Made by a program: the position numbers and the translations under genes
Part shown: positions 23,928 to 33,113 of the stretch, one piece after another
How the letters are laid out: every line of letters starts with the position of its first letter
How positions within the stretch are numbered: the first letter of the stretch is position 1
The notes under the pieces: generated by a model
The model's database searches: none
What the model saw: only the letters and a program-made list of their open reading frames with translations
What the model was told of the DNA's origin: nothing
DNA from: Candidatus Doudnabacteria bacterium
GTDB taxonomy: Bacteria; Patescibacteriota; Doudnabacteria; UBA920; O2-02-FULL-48-8
Direction of reading: 5' to 3'
Length of the DNA stretch: 37,628 nt
NCBI GenBank assembly: GCA_016199215.1
Contig: JACQHB010000004.1
Coordinates: 1-37,628, forward strand

Positions 23928-25005
23928 ACATTTCGACGCTATCAATTTCGGCAGCAGCGTTTTGCTGCTGCTTTTAGGTTTGCTGATGATTTACTCCACG
24001 ACCCTGGAAAGTACTGGCAATCTTCTGCCCAGGCAGATGATTTTCGCGGTGCTTGGGCTAATCGGGATGTTTCTTTTGGCTTTTTCAGATTATCGGGATT
24101 TGAAGAAGCTAACACCTTGGCTTTACCTCCTGATTATTTTGGCTTTAGGTTATGTCCTGTTTTTCGGTTCAGCAATCCGCGGTTCAAGCCGTTGGGTCAA
24201 TCTTGGCTTTTTCCAGCTGCAGCCCGCGGAGCTTGCCAAACTTTTTATGGTGATAGTTATGGCGAAATTCTTGGACAAGCACGGGGAGAAACTAAAAGAT
24301 TTCCGCTACGTCCTGCTTTCCGCCGTTTATATCGGGATTCCCGCCCTGTTGATCCTGGCCGAACCCGATCTTGGTTCGGCTCTGGTTTTGGCAGGGACTT
24401 GGTTTGCCATGCTGTTGTTTTCACCGATGAAAAAAAAGCATTTGGCAATTTTGATCGCGATATTAATTCTTGGCCTGGTCGTGGGTTGGTTTTTTGTCAT
24501 GCAGGATTATCAGCGGCAAAGGGTATTTACTTTTATTAATCCTGATGCGGATCCCAAAGGCAGCGGTTATAATGTAATCCAATCGATTATTGCCGTGGGT
24601 TCCGGAGGCTTGTGGGGCAGGGGATTGGGGCGGGGGTTTCAGTCCCAGCTGAAGTTTTTGCCGGAACGGCAGACAGATTTCATTTTCGCGTCCACAGCCG
24701 AAGAATTGGGCCTGCTGGGAAGCCTTGCCGTTATCGGATTATTCTGTCTGCTTTTTTACCGGCTGGTCAAAACTATAAAAACTTCCCGGGACAATTTCGG
24801 CATGTTCCTCGCGCTTGGAATATTTTTTATGTTTTTTATTCAGGTTTTGATCAATATTGGGATGAATATTGGAATTCTGCCGGTTACCGGGATTCCTCTG
24901 CCCTTGTTAAGCTATGGCGGAAGCTCGCTTTTAACCACATTTTTGGCGCTTGGAGTCATCCAAAGCATAGTCCGGCACAGGAAAGCCCTGAAATTTGGAG
25001 GTTGA
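23908..25005 (+). CDS. rodA: RodA/FtsW/SpoVE family peptidoglycan polymerase
   Basis: SSRWVNLGFFQLQPAELAKLFMVIVMAKFLDKH ... GIPLPLLSYGGSSLLTTFLALGVIQSI; TTG start after GGGAGG preferred. Confidence 0.93.
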   Translation: MKLTQIKHFDAINFGSSVLLLLLGLLMIYSTTLESTGNLLPRQMIFAVLGLIGMFLLAFSDYRDLKKLTPWLYLLIILALGYVLFFGSAIRGSSRWVNLGFFQLQPAELAKLFMVIVMAKFLDKHGEKLKDFRYVLLSAVYIGIPALLILAEPDLGSALVLAGTWFAMLLFSPMKKKHLAILIAILILGLVVGWFFVMQDYQRQRVFTFINPDADPKGSGYNVIQSIIAVGSGGLWGRGLGRGFQSQLKFLPERQTDFIFASTAEELGLLGSLAVIGLFCLLFYRLVKTIKTSRDNFGMFLALGIFFMFFIQVLINIGMNIGILPVTGIPLPLLSYGGSSLLTTFLALGVIQSIVRHRKALKFGG

Positions 25006-25051
25006 TTGATTGACTGATTTTTTAGCAGTCTTTATTATTAGCTTAAGGAAT

Positions 25052-25408
25052 ATGGCAAGATTTGATTTCAAAAGAATTGTCGAATGGCTGTCGTTCGTGC
25101 TGCGGTGTCCGGTTTGCGGGCATAAATACAATCCGGAACGGACCCGGATCATCGACACCAAGGACGAAAAACCGCAAGCCTCCGCCAGCCTCTTGATTCA
25201 CACTGACTGCGATAGCTGCAAAAGCTCCGTGGTGTTCAGCATCGCCATTGACGGTCCTGAGATTTTTTCAATCGGCATGGTTACGGATTTAACCTCGCAG
25301 GACACCTCCAAATTCAAAAATAAAAACCCGATTAACGCGGATGATGTGCTGGCAACGCACGAGTTCTTGAAAGAGTTTAACGGAGATTTCAGGGAATTGC
25401 TGAAGTAA
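25052..25408 (+). CDS. Hypothetical zinc-ribbon-like protein
   Basis: MARFDFKRIVEWLSFVLRCPVCGHKY ... HTDCDSCKSSVVFS; AAGGAA upstream. Confidence 0.75.
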   Translation: MARFDFKRIVEWLSFVLRCPVCGHKYNPERTRIIDTKDEKPQASASLLIHTDCDSCKSSVVFSIAIDGPEIFSIGMVTDLTSQDTSKFKNKNPINADDVLATHEFLKEFNGDFRELLK

Positions 25409-25422
25409 TTAGCGCCTCTTTA

Positions 25423-25489
25423 CCCCGTTAGAAATCCGATGCTTTTTTTGGCATAGGCAGCCGGACTTGATGGCTTATTTCTAACGGGG
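25423..25489. mobile_element. MITE-like element R2 (67 bp, direct repeat TTTA)
   Basis: TTTA|CCCCGTTAGAAAT ... ATTTCTAACGGGG|TTTA. Confidence 0.7.
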
Positions 25490-25530
25490 TTTACAAAATA
25501 GCACGAAAGTGCTATTTTATTATGGCTATG

Positions 25531-25667
25531 CCAGGTACTGAAAATTTGACCCGCAATATGTTTTTTAAGCAAGAAGCCTTAGTCAAAAACATATTGCGCT
25601 ATAATTTTCGGCCAGGCATAAGGTCCATCTAGATGGCCGAAAATTAAGTCAAATTTCTAGTACCTGG
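25531..25667. mobile_element. MITE-like element B (137 bp, 19-bp TIR, direct repeat TATG)
   Basis: TATG|CCAGGTACTGAAAATTTGA ... TCAAATTTCTAGTACCTGG|TATG. Confidence 0.8.
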
Positions 25668-25668
25668 T

Positions 25669-26349
25669 ATGCAAATCACCCTCACAGCTGCAAAAAGAAC
25701 TATTTTAGGCAAGTCTGTTTCCAAGCTTCGAAAATCCGAAAAGCTTCCGGCTGTTGTTTACGGCCATGGTTTGGAAACGCTTCCTTTGGAAGTGGACGAG
25801 AAAGAATTCCGCAAGGCTTTTAAATCCGCGGGGGAAAACACAATTGTCTCCCTGCACCTTGACGGCAGGCAGATCCCGGTGATCATCCATGACGTCCAGA
25901 TGCATTATTTGAAAGACCACCCGATTCACGTGGACTTCTACGCGGTAAGGATGGATGAGAAGCTAAAGGCGGATATTCCAGTTCGATTTGTGGGCGAATC
26001 AGCCGCGGTTAAAGCGATGGGCGGAGTATTGGTTAAAAATCTTTCGGAAATTGAGGTTGAATGTCTCCCCTCAGACCTGCCTCAATACTTTGAAGTGGAT
26101 ATTTCTTTTCTTAATACTTTTGAAGACTCGATCAGAGTCTCTGACTTGAAAGTGCCGGAAGGGGTCAAGGTGCTTGCGCCCGCGGAAGAGTTGATAGCGA
26201 ACGTGGCAGCGCCAAGGACAGAAGAAGAACTGAAGGCTTTGGAAACTGAAGTCAAAGAGGACGTGGCTTCAGTGGAAGGCGTAATCAAGCCTGAAACGGA
26301 AGTTAAGGGTGAAGCCGAGGCGGAGGAGGCCGAGAAAAAACAAGAGTAA
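25669..26349 (+). CDS. rplY: Ribosomal protein bL25 (CTC family)
   Basis: 226 aa; TILGKSVSKLRKSEKLPAVVYGHGLE ... HPIHVDFYAVRMDEK. Confidence 0.95.
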   Translation: MQITLTAAKRTILGKSVSKLRKSEKLPAVVYGHGLETLPLEVDEKEFRKAFKSAGENTIVSLHLDGRQIPVIIHDVQMHYLKDHPIHVDFYAVRMDEKLKADIPVRFVGESAAVKAMGGVLVKNLSEIEVECLPSDLPQYFEVDISFLNTFEDSIRVSDLKVPEGVKVLAPAEELIANVAAPRTEEELKALETEVKEDVASVEGVIKPETEVKGEAEAEEAEKKQE

Positions 26350-26358
26350 TTCTAATAA

Positions 26359-27336
26359 ATGGAACAATTAAGTTTGCCCTTAGTTGCCAAAAAGAAAAAG
26401 GAACAGTTGCTCACGAGAAGAGAATCAATCGTTCTCTTGCTGGTAGCAGCTGTTTTTTTGTTGTTTGCGCATCCGAAACCGCCTGCAAAGCAAGTCTTGG
26501 GCGCCCAAACAAACACTGGTCCAGCGCCTGCTGGATCGCCTCAGCCGCAAGCGCAGCCGGTAATTCCTGGTTCTGCCGCGCCTCGCGCCGAGAGCAAGGC
26601 TGGGAAGGGATCGGCCCAAACCTTATCTTTGCCAGTCCTGATGTATCATCATGTTGCGCCAGTCCTTTCGTCAGCCAACGCGCTGGATAAGGATTTGACT
26701 GTTGCTCCCGCTGATTTTGACGACCAGGTTAAATTTTTTAAAGATTTGGGGTATCAATCTGTGACCCTTAAACAAGTCTACGAAGCCCTGTCCCAAAATT
26801 TGGAATTGCCAAAAAAATCAATAGTGTTCACGTTTGATGACGGATACGAAGACGTTTTTTATAACGCTGTTCCGATCCTTTCCAAATATGGATTTGTGGG
26901 GAGTTTTGCTGTTGTCCCGGGTTTTCTAGGCCGGCAAAATTACGCGACCTGGGACCAGGTAATGTCCGCTCATCAGCAAGGGATGGAGATAGTCTCCCAT
27001 ACGATGAATCACGCGGATTTATCGTCTGGCAAGTATACGGCGGAAGATCTTAAAACAGAGCTTGAGGGGTCGAAGCTTTTTTTGGAGAGCAGACTGAGCC
27101 ATCCCGTGGACATTCTGATATATCCCTATGGGAAATATAATGCCAGGGCTATGAAAGCTGTGAAAGCCGCCGGGTATAAGATCGCTTTTACGACTGAATT
27201 TGGGACGAGTCAAAGTTTGTCTAATGCCTTAAGCCTTCACAGGGTGAGAGTTCACGGGGGAAGCGGCGGATTATTTAAACTCAAGAAAGTTTTAGGCTTA
27301 AGCAGGCAAACCGCTGTTTCCCAGCCAAGTCTTTAA
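26359..27336 (+). CDS. Polysaccharide deacetylase family protein
   Basis: LPVLMYHHV, FTFDDGYEDVFYNAVPIL, SHTMNHADLS. Confidence 0.92.
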   Translation: MEQLSLPLVAKKKKEQLLTRRESIVLLLVAAVFLLFAHPKPPAKQVLGAQTNTGPAPAGSPQPQAQPVIPGSAAPRAESKAGKGSAQTLSLPVLMYHHVAPVLSSANALDKDLTVAPADFDDQVKFFKDLGYQSVTLKQVYEALSQNLELPKKSIVFTFDDGYEDVFYNAVPILSKYGFVGSFAVVPGFLGRQNYATWDQVMSAHQQGMEIVSHTMNHADLSSGKYTAEDLKTELEGSKLFLESRLSHPVDILIYPYGKYNARAMKAVKAAGYKIAFTTEFGTSQSLSNALSLHRVRVHGGSGGLFKLKKVLGLSRQTAVSQPSL

Positions 27337-28144
27337 AGATTTTTGTTTCGAATTTTGGCAAGTATTTCTTTGCCAGTTTTTTTATTTGTTTGGCTTGCCG
27401 CGGGTCGAATTCCAGGAAAATCGAATCTGCGAATGGACGAATCAACGAATAGCTGCGAATCTGACGAATTAAATTTTCAATTAAGGCCAGGCCTTGTTTT
27501 TTTGCGATCAAGGCTCGCCTGGGTTCAAACTTGGTTGACGGATCGGTCTGTTTGGCCAAATACGGCAGATTGGCGACAATAATATCGAAATTTTTGCCTT
27601 CCCACGGCTTAAGCAAGCTTCCGTGTTTGAAAGCAATCTTGACTTTGTGCAAGTTGGCGTTTTTTTGTGCGACTTTTAAAGCGGCTTTGGAGATATCAGA
27701 GGCAGAGAATAGGGTAGAGGGGTGAGGGGCGAGGGTTGAGAGTGCTTTTGTTAAAGAAATAATAATGCAGCCCGATCCTGTGCCAACATCGAGAATTCTC
27801 AATTTACAATTTACAATTTTCAATTTTTGTAAAACCAGCTCCACAAGGCACTCGGTTTCCGGGCGGGGGGTGAGCACGTTTTTGTCGACAAAAAATTTGA
27901 GGCCGTAAAATTCTTTTTGCCCGGTCAGATAAGCCACTGGCCAGCCTTGCGCTCGTTTTTCAATCAAGCCTAAATAATTGCGTACACGTTTACGTAGACG
28001 CAATTCGTGGTTTGCATGAATGTAAAGATGTTCTTTGGGTTTATTTAAGGCGTATGCCAAAAGCACCTCGGCATCCAAAGCAGGCGAGGTGCTTTTGTTC
28101 TTAAGTTTATTAATGCCGGTATTTAATATGTCTTGAATTTTCAT
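27281..28144 (-). CDS. prmC: Release factor glutamine methyltransferase
   Basis: DVGTGSGCIIISL, ANLPYLAK (NPPY-like), TPRPETECLVE; three repeat-derived segments. Confidence 0.93.
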   Translation of the reverse strand: MKIQDILNTGINKLKNKSTSPALDAEVLLAYALNKPKEHLYIHANHELRLRKRVRNYLGLIEKRAQGWPVAYLTGQKEFYGLKFFVDKNVLTPRPETECLVELVLQKLKIVNCKLRILDVGTGSGCIIISLTKALSTLAPHPSTLFSASDISKAALKVAQKNANLHKVKIAFKHGSLLKPWEGKNFDIIVANLPYLAKQTDPSTKFEPRRALIAKKQGLALIENLIRQIRSYSLIRPFADSIFLEFDPRQAKQIKKLAKKYLPKFETKIFKDLAGKQRFACLSLKLS

Positions 28145-28259
28145 GAAGAGTTAACCACTTCGAGCGATTAGCGAGAAGTCCCTCCTAAAACTTATAGGAG
28201 CGATCTCTCACTTCGTTAGAGATGGTTTAAACCTTTTTGAGTTTTCCAATCGCTTCTTC

Positions 28260-28793
28260 TTAAAATGGCCGGGCGATTTCTTTAGCCTTGGGTGCAGTGA
28301 TGCAATCAAACATCCAGTCGAACTTATTTTTAATTGCTTCCTTGCCTTGCAATGCAGTTCGTTCTATAAATCTATCGATTTTCCCTTTGTCTTCGAGAAA
28401 ACTAATGCTGTCGGCATCTTTTATTAAGTTCTGTTCATCTGTTCCGCCCGTCTCATGATTGGCGATAAGGACGCTGACTTTATTTATGAAATCTAACGGC
28501 GCGTTATTTTCAGCCAAAAATTCGGCGATTATTTCAGCGCCTTTTTTGGGATGTTGTTTGGTATAATATTCTTCCTGAAAATTTTTACCTTCGAGACTTT
28601 TTTCTGTTTCTCCCCTGAAGGCGCGCTCTATGTCGTGGGAATAAGCAGCTGACAAACAAGCTTCGTCTGCGTCCGGTTTAAGAATTTTTAACCAGTAAAC
28701 GGCTCTGTCAAAATGGTTCAACTCATGATGGGCTCTTTGGGCTCTGGTAAACTCCTGATCGACGAAGTTTTTTATTAAATCAAAATATTTCAT
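28260..28793 (-). CDS. DUF4202-like / HD-type hydrolase-like protein
   Basis: 177 aa; [17 protein letters not shown] ... [11 protein letters not shown] ... NHETGG ... [10 protein letters not shown]. Confidence 0.7.
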   Translation of the reverse strand: MKYFDLIKNFVDQEFTRAQRAHHELNHFDRAVYWLKILKPDADEACLSAAYSHDIERAFRGETEKSLEGKNFQEEYYTKQHPKKGAEIIAEFLAENNAPLDFINKVSVLIANHETGGTDEQNLIKDADSISFLEDKGKIDRFIERTALQGKEAIKNKFDWMFDCITAPKAKEIARPF

Positions 28794-29872
28794 TTTGCTG
28801 CTGACTCTCCGCCAGAGGCGGATCCGCCTACCGCGGACAATTGTCGCCTTTGATCCTCGGCAATTAGGGCCTGGGTGATGGGCGCGAGGTTGCCGTCCAT
28901 AATTGACTGGATCTGGCTGAAGTTCTGGTTGATGCGATGGTCCGTGATACGGTCCTGGGGAAAATTATAGGTGCGGATTTTCTCGCTGCGGTCGCCCGTG
29001 CCGATTTGCGATTTTCTTTTGTCGCTTAGTTCCTTTCGTTTTCGCTCTTCGTCCAGTGCCAGCAGGCGGGCGCGCATCACATTCATCGCTTTTTCCCGGT
29101 TTTGCGCCTGGCTGCGCTCGTCCTGAATCACGACCATTGTTCCAGTGGGGATGTGCGTTAGGCGGATGGCTGAATAAGTTGTGTTCACGGACTGGCCGCC
29201 GTGCCCGGAGGAGGTGGTGGCTTCGATTTTCAGGTCTTTCGGGTCAATTTTGAAATCAACCTCTTCGATTTCAGGCATCACGGCCACGGTGACGGTGGAC
29301 GTGTGTACACGGCCTGATTTTTCGGTTTCCGGAACCCGTTGCACCCGATGCACGCCTGATTCATATTTAAATTTTGAATACGCGCCTCGTCCCAGGATTT
29401 CAAAAATAATTTCCTTAAAGCCGCCGATGCTCGTGCGGCTGGAGGAGGCAACGGCGATTTTATAGCCCAGGCTCTCTGCGTATCTCGAATACATCCGGAA
29501 CAATTCAGCGCCAAATAAGCCTGCTTCGTCTCCACCGGCGCCGGCCCGGATTTCAACAATAATATTTTTTTCGTCATAAGGATCCTTGGGCAGCATCAAC
29601 GCCTTGATTTCTTCGGCAAGTTTTGCCCTTTCCGCCTCCATGTTAGGCAATTCTGCCAATGCCATTTCCGCCAGTTCTGATTTGTCTAAAGCCAGCTTTT
29701 TATGCTCCGCGATTTCGCTTTCCAGCTTTTCCAGCTTTTGAATTTTTTCCACCACAGGCAAAAGCTCGGCTTGCCGTTTGCCAAGCTGAGATAGTTTTTT
29801 GGCGTCAGTGGTTTTAGCAAGCTCGTCTAAGATTTGCTGGTATTCGGATTTGATATGGTGGAAGTTATTCAT
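28790..29872 (-). CDS. prfA: Peptide chain release factor 1
   Basis: 360 aa; [30 protein letters not shown] motif [12 protein letters not shown]. Confidence 0.97.
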   Translation of the reverse strand: MNNFHHIKSEYQQILDELAKTTDAKKLSQLGKRQAELLPVVEKIQKLEKLESEIAEHKKLALDKSELAEMALAELPNMEAERAKLAEEIKALMLPKDPYDEKNIIVEIRAGAGGDEAGLFGAELFRMYSRYAESLGYKIAVASSSRTSIGGFKEIIFEILGRGAYSKFKYESGVHRVQRVPETEKSGRVHTSTVTVAVMPEIEEVDFKIDPKDLKIEATTSSGHGGQSVNTTYSAIRLTHIPTGTMVVIQDERSQAQNREKAMNVMRARLLALDEERKRKELSDKRKSQIGTGDRSEKIRTYNFPQDRITDHRINQNFSQIQSIMDGNLAPITQALIAEDQRRQLSAVGGSASGGESAAK

Positions 29873-29967
29873 GGTTGATAATAATGCGAATCTACGAACG
29901 TTATCCGAATTTACGAACAGTTCGTAAATTCGTCTTAGGTTCGTAATTCGGATTAATTAAACAAAAA

Positions 29968-30011
29968 GCACGCCTTAAGCTAATTATAGCTTTTTGGCGC
30001 GCTTTTTAAAA
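29968..30011 (-). terminator. Intrinsic terminator after rpmE
   Basis: Minus strand AAAAAGCGCGCCaaaaagctataattagcttaaGGCGTGCTTTTTG. Confidence 0.75.
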
Positions 30012-30013
30012 CG

Positions 30014-30262
30014 TTAAGCCTTTGCCAGCTTTTTTGAGATTCTTTTGGATTTGATTTCGGCTGATTTGCCGGTGCGCTTTTTGAATCTATCAATAGTGCC
30101 GGCGATATCCAGCAAGTTCTGTTTGCCTGTGTAGAAAGGATGGCAGTTCGAGCAAATTTCAACATGGAGCTCTTCTCTGGTCGAGCCGACTGTAAAAGTG
30201 TTTCCGCACGCGCAAACAATTTTGGCGTTTGGAAAATATTGTGGATGGATGTTGTTCTTCAT
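30014..30262 (-). CDS. rpmE: Ribosomal protein bL31
   Basis: [60 protein letters not shown]; the track's start is upstream of this. Confidence 0.95.
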   Translation of the reverse strand: MKNNIHPQYFPNAKIVCACGNTFTVGSTREELHVEICSNCHPFYTGKQNLLDIAGTIDRFKKRTGKSAEIKSKRISKKLAKA

Positions 30263-30341
30263 AGCCTCGGAATTATATCGACAATTGACCGCTGAGTCAA
30301 GATATGATAAACCTGTGCTGTTCCGAATTAAGGAGGAGAAC

Positions 30342-30890
30342 ATGGAGAGGTTGCTGGCCTTGCTGGTTGAGTGGCAGGATTTACGCGCGGAAGTGCGGCA
30401 ATCTATGGCTGCGCTTGACCAATGGATCATCGCGATTCTGGCGTTGCTTCTGATTTTCATCGCGGCATCCCGCTTGCAGATGTTCCAGGACGCGGTTGTG
30501 GCTGCTGTGATTGCCGGCTCAGTGGGCATGGTTTGGATCGGCCGAAACGACGTATTGATCCACCGCCCGGTCCCGGCAATTAAGCAGATTGAGGCTGAGA
30601 TCGATCGGATACTTGCGACGATACCAGCTGATCAGACAGTGAAAAATATCTTGTTTCGAGGGTGGGAATCTCACTACAAAGCCGAGATTAAGCGGGGAGT
30701 CAAAATCTTGATCCCGCTGGATGCCATCGCCGGCATTCTGATCTTCGCCTTGTTCATGCACGCCAACAACTCCGCCTACAACGGATACCTCGCCGAAGTT
30801 TGGTGGCGCGGATACTTGTGGTGGACGGCTTTGTCAGTCCACCTTGCGGGATGGGCAATCATCGCCGGCACCAAGAAGTTGGCTGAGTGA
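30342..30890 (+). CDS. Hypothetical multi-TM protein, GC-rich cassette
   Basis: [54 protein letters not shown] 30330-30336. Confidence 0.75.
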   Translation: MERLLALLVEWQDLRAEVRQSMAALDQWIIAILALLLIFIAASRLQMFQDAVVAAVIAGSVGMVWIGRNDVLIHRPVPAIKQIEAEIDRILATIPADQTVKNILFRGWESHYKAEIKRGVKILIPLDAIAGILIFALFMHANNSAYNGYLAEVWWRGYLWWTALSVHLAGWAIIAGTKKLAE

Positions 30891-30907
30891 CCTCTTCCAC
30901 AATAGGC

Positions 30908-30940
30908 AGATAGGCGCGACCTGCGGTCGCGCCTACTTCA
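30908..30940 (+). terminator. Intrinsic terminator of the 30342-30890 cassette
   Basis: TAGGCGCGACctgcGGTCGCGCCTA then CTTCATTT. Confidence 0.65.
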
Positions 30941-31007
30941 TTTGCATATACGTCAAATTGACGATCGGCCAAAATACGTAGAAAGTTTTGATTCGGTTAT
31001 AAAAACA

Positions 31008-31040
31008 GTGACGGCGGCTCGCAGGGCGAGCCGCCGTTTG
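31008..31040 (-). terminator. Intrinsic terminator of the deaminase cassette
   Basis: Minus strand ACGGCGGCTCGCcctGCGAGCCGCCGT followed by CACTGTTTTT. Confidence 0.8.
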
Positions 31041-31044
31041 GAGG

Positions 31045-31515
31045 TCATTCGCCGTGGATTTCCAGCACCTCTTTGAAGGTGTGGTCTTCCACGGTTCCGG
31101 CGTGGTTGTGAGCGGTTAACACGATCGTATCATCGGATACGATCGGCAGCGATTTGAGGAGGGTTCGGCAAAGCCAGCAGGGGTGAAGAGTTGGAGGGGT
31201 TAATCCGCTTTTCTCGTCTGCCTGGGGTTCTCCAGCTACCGCCATCGCGATCACCCTGGTCCAGCCGTTGGACATCGCATAGCAGACGACCGTCTGCTCG
31301 GCGCAAGCTTTGGGACCGTCAGGCCGGGGCTTGACGTTGGCTGCCGTCAGGATCGAATAGTGGTCGAGGGTTGTTTGTCCCTCTGGCCGCCATACGAGGA
31401 TCGCGCAGCCAACTTTGAAGTCGCGGTAGGACGAAGCCATTTCCGCAACCTTTCGGGCTCGTTCAATCAGATGCTCCCGCATTTGATCGAACATCCGCAA
31501 ATGTTCTGCTTCCAC
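31045..31515 (-). CDS. Cytidine deaminase-like zinc-dependent deaminase, GC-rich cassette
   Basis: GTG start after perfect AAGGAGG (31521-31527); KVGCAILVW ... ACAEQTVVCYAM ... HPCWLCRTLLKSL (CAE / PCxxC). Confidence 0.85.
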   Translation of the reverse strand: MEAEHLRMFDQMREHLIERARKVAEMASSYRDFKVGCAILVWRPEGQTTLDHYSILTAANVKPRPDGPKACAEQTVVCYAMSNGWTRVIAMAVAGEPQADEKSGLTPPTLHPCWLCRTLLKSLPIVSDDTIVLTAHNHAGTVEDHTFKEVLEIHGE

Positions 31516-31710
31516 GCGCTCCTCCTTCGGAGTGTTGTTAGCCAGGGAATATGAGGACCAGATAGGGAAACATAAAAATATAGCAGACTTTTGGCAGTCT
31601 GTAAAGGCCTTGCTTATAAGAATATTATATGCTAATATTTGTAAGCAATTAATCTTACATGCTTTTGGATAGTTCAGTCCTGTCCCGCGCAAGCGAGATT
31701 CTGAAACTAA

Positions 31711-32505
31711 ATGAAGAAAGCAGAAGGGGAGAAGGCTTACAGCCTCTCCCAAAGAAAGGATAAAATTCCAGTGAGAGATATTACTTTAATGGAGATGTTA
31801 AAGGCGGGTGTTCATTTTGGCCACAAGACCAGCTTGTGGAATCCGAAAATGGCCTCTTACATTTTTACCCAGCGGAACAACGTCCACATCTTCGATTTGG
31901 AAAAAACCAAGCAGAAACTGGCAGCGGCTTTGGAATTTGCCAAAGATTTGGCAAGCAAGGGCGGGGTCATTTTGTTTGTGGGGACCAAAAGGCAGGCAAA
32001 GGAAGAGGTGAAGAAGGCAGCGGAAGCCTCCGGCATGCCTTACGTGGTAACCCGCTGGCTGGGAGGGACATTCACGAATTTCAAAACGATCCAAAGGACA
32101 GTCAAAAAGATGGAAAAGCTGGAGCGGTTGGTGGCCGAAGGCGAAATTAGTAAATATACCAAGAAAGAGCAGTTGATGATCAAGCGCGAGATTGAGAAGA
32201 TGAAAACTTTTTTCTCTGGAATCAAAGATATGAAGCGCCTGCCAGACGCCATATTCGTCCTGGACGTAAAGTTCGACAAGATACCGGTGAAGGAAGCTAA
32301 TCAAACAAAGGTAAAAGTGATAGGGCTGGTGGATACCAATTCAGACCCTACAGGAGTCGACTATATTATCCCGTCCAACGACGACGCGATTAAGGTCATC
32401 AGCTTGATGTCACAAGTTATGTCAGAGGCGATTGCGGAAGGAAAGGCCAAGTTCGCGGAAAATGTCGCGGTGCCTGCTGAAACCCAAACAGCAAACAGCA
32501 AGTAG
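31711..32505 (+). CDS. rpsB: Ribosomal protein uS2
   Basis: MEMLKAGVHFGHKTSLWNPKMASYIF; true start may be GTG 31771 (SD AAGGA). Confidence 0.96.
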   Translation: MKKAEGEKAYSLSQRKDKIPVRDITLMEMLKAGVHFGHKTSLWNPKMASYIFTQRNNVHIFDLEKTKQKLAAALEFAKDLASKGGVILFVGTKRQAKEEVKKAAEASGMPYVVTRWLGGTFTNFKTIQRTVKKMEKLERLVAEGEISKYTKKEQLMIKREIEKMKTFFSGIKDMKRLPDAIFVLDVKFDKIPVKEANQTKVKVIGLVDTNSDPTGVDYIIPSNDDAIKVISLMSQVMSEAIAEGKAKFAENVAVPAETQTANSK

Positions 32506-32528
32506 TAATAAGTAATAATAAATAGAAT

Positions 32529-33113
32529 ATGCAAATAACTTCAGAAGACGTAAAAAAATTAAGAGAGGCCACCGGAGCCGGCATGATGGATGCCAAGAAT
32601 GCGCTTGAAGAAGCCGGAAGCTTTGAGGGGGCCGTGACACTGCTTCGAAAGAAAGGCCATGCCGCGGTTGCAAAGAAATCGGAAAGAGTTGCTCACGAAG
32701 GCTTAATCGCATCTTATATCCATGCCGGCGGAAAAGTCGGAGTGCTTGTGGAGCTTAACTGCGAAACAGATTTTGTGGCCCGCAACGAGGAATTTGGGCG
32801 GTTGGCCAATGAGCTTGCTTTGCACATCGCCGCGGCTTCTCCAGTGTTTGTAAGAAGGGAAGAAGTTCCCGCTGACCTTATTGAGAATGAGAAGCAGATT
32901 TACAAGGAGCAGGTCAAGGGCAAGCCGGAAAACATGATCGAGCAGATTGTGAACGGAAAATTGGAAAAATATTTCGAGCAGGCCTGTCTCCTTGACCAGC
33001 CTTATGTGCGGGATCCGGAGAAAAAAGTCAAAGATTTGATTGCAGAAAGCGTGGGCAAGCTGGGAGAAAATATCCAAGTCAGAAGGTTTGTTAAATTCAC
33101 CCTGGGAAATTAA
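32529..33113 (+). CDS. tsf: Elongation factor Ts
   Basis: ITSEDVKKLREATGAGMMDAKNALEEAG ... LVELNCETDFVARNEEF. Confidence 0.97.
   Translation: MQITSEDVKKLREATGAGMMDAKNALEEAGSFEGAVTLLRKKGHAAVAKKSERVAHEGLIASYIHAGGKVGVLVELNCETDFVARNEEFGRLANELALHIAAASPVFVRREEVPADLIENEKQIYKEQVKGKPENMIEQIVNGKLEKYFEQACLLDQPYVRDPEKKVKDLIAESVGKLGENIQVRRFVKFTLGN

Noticed and set aside
9271-25667. CtsR-type heat-shock operators to explain shared ends before clpC and rplY/ctc
   Set aside because: No GGTCAAA tandem heptads; direct 4-mers, opposite orientations and unrelated interiors fit insertion better.
31798-32304. 168-aa minus ORF
   Set aside because: Antisense to rpsB.
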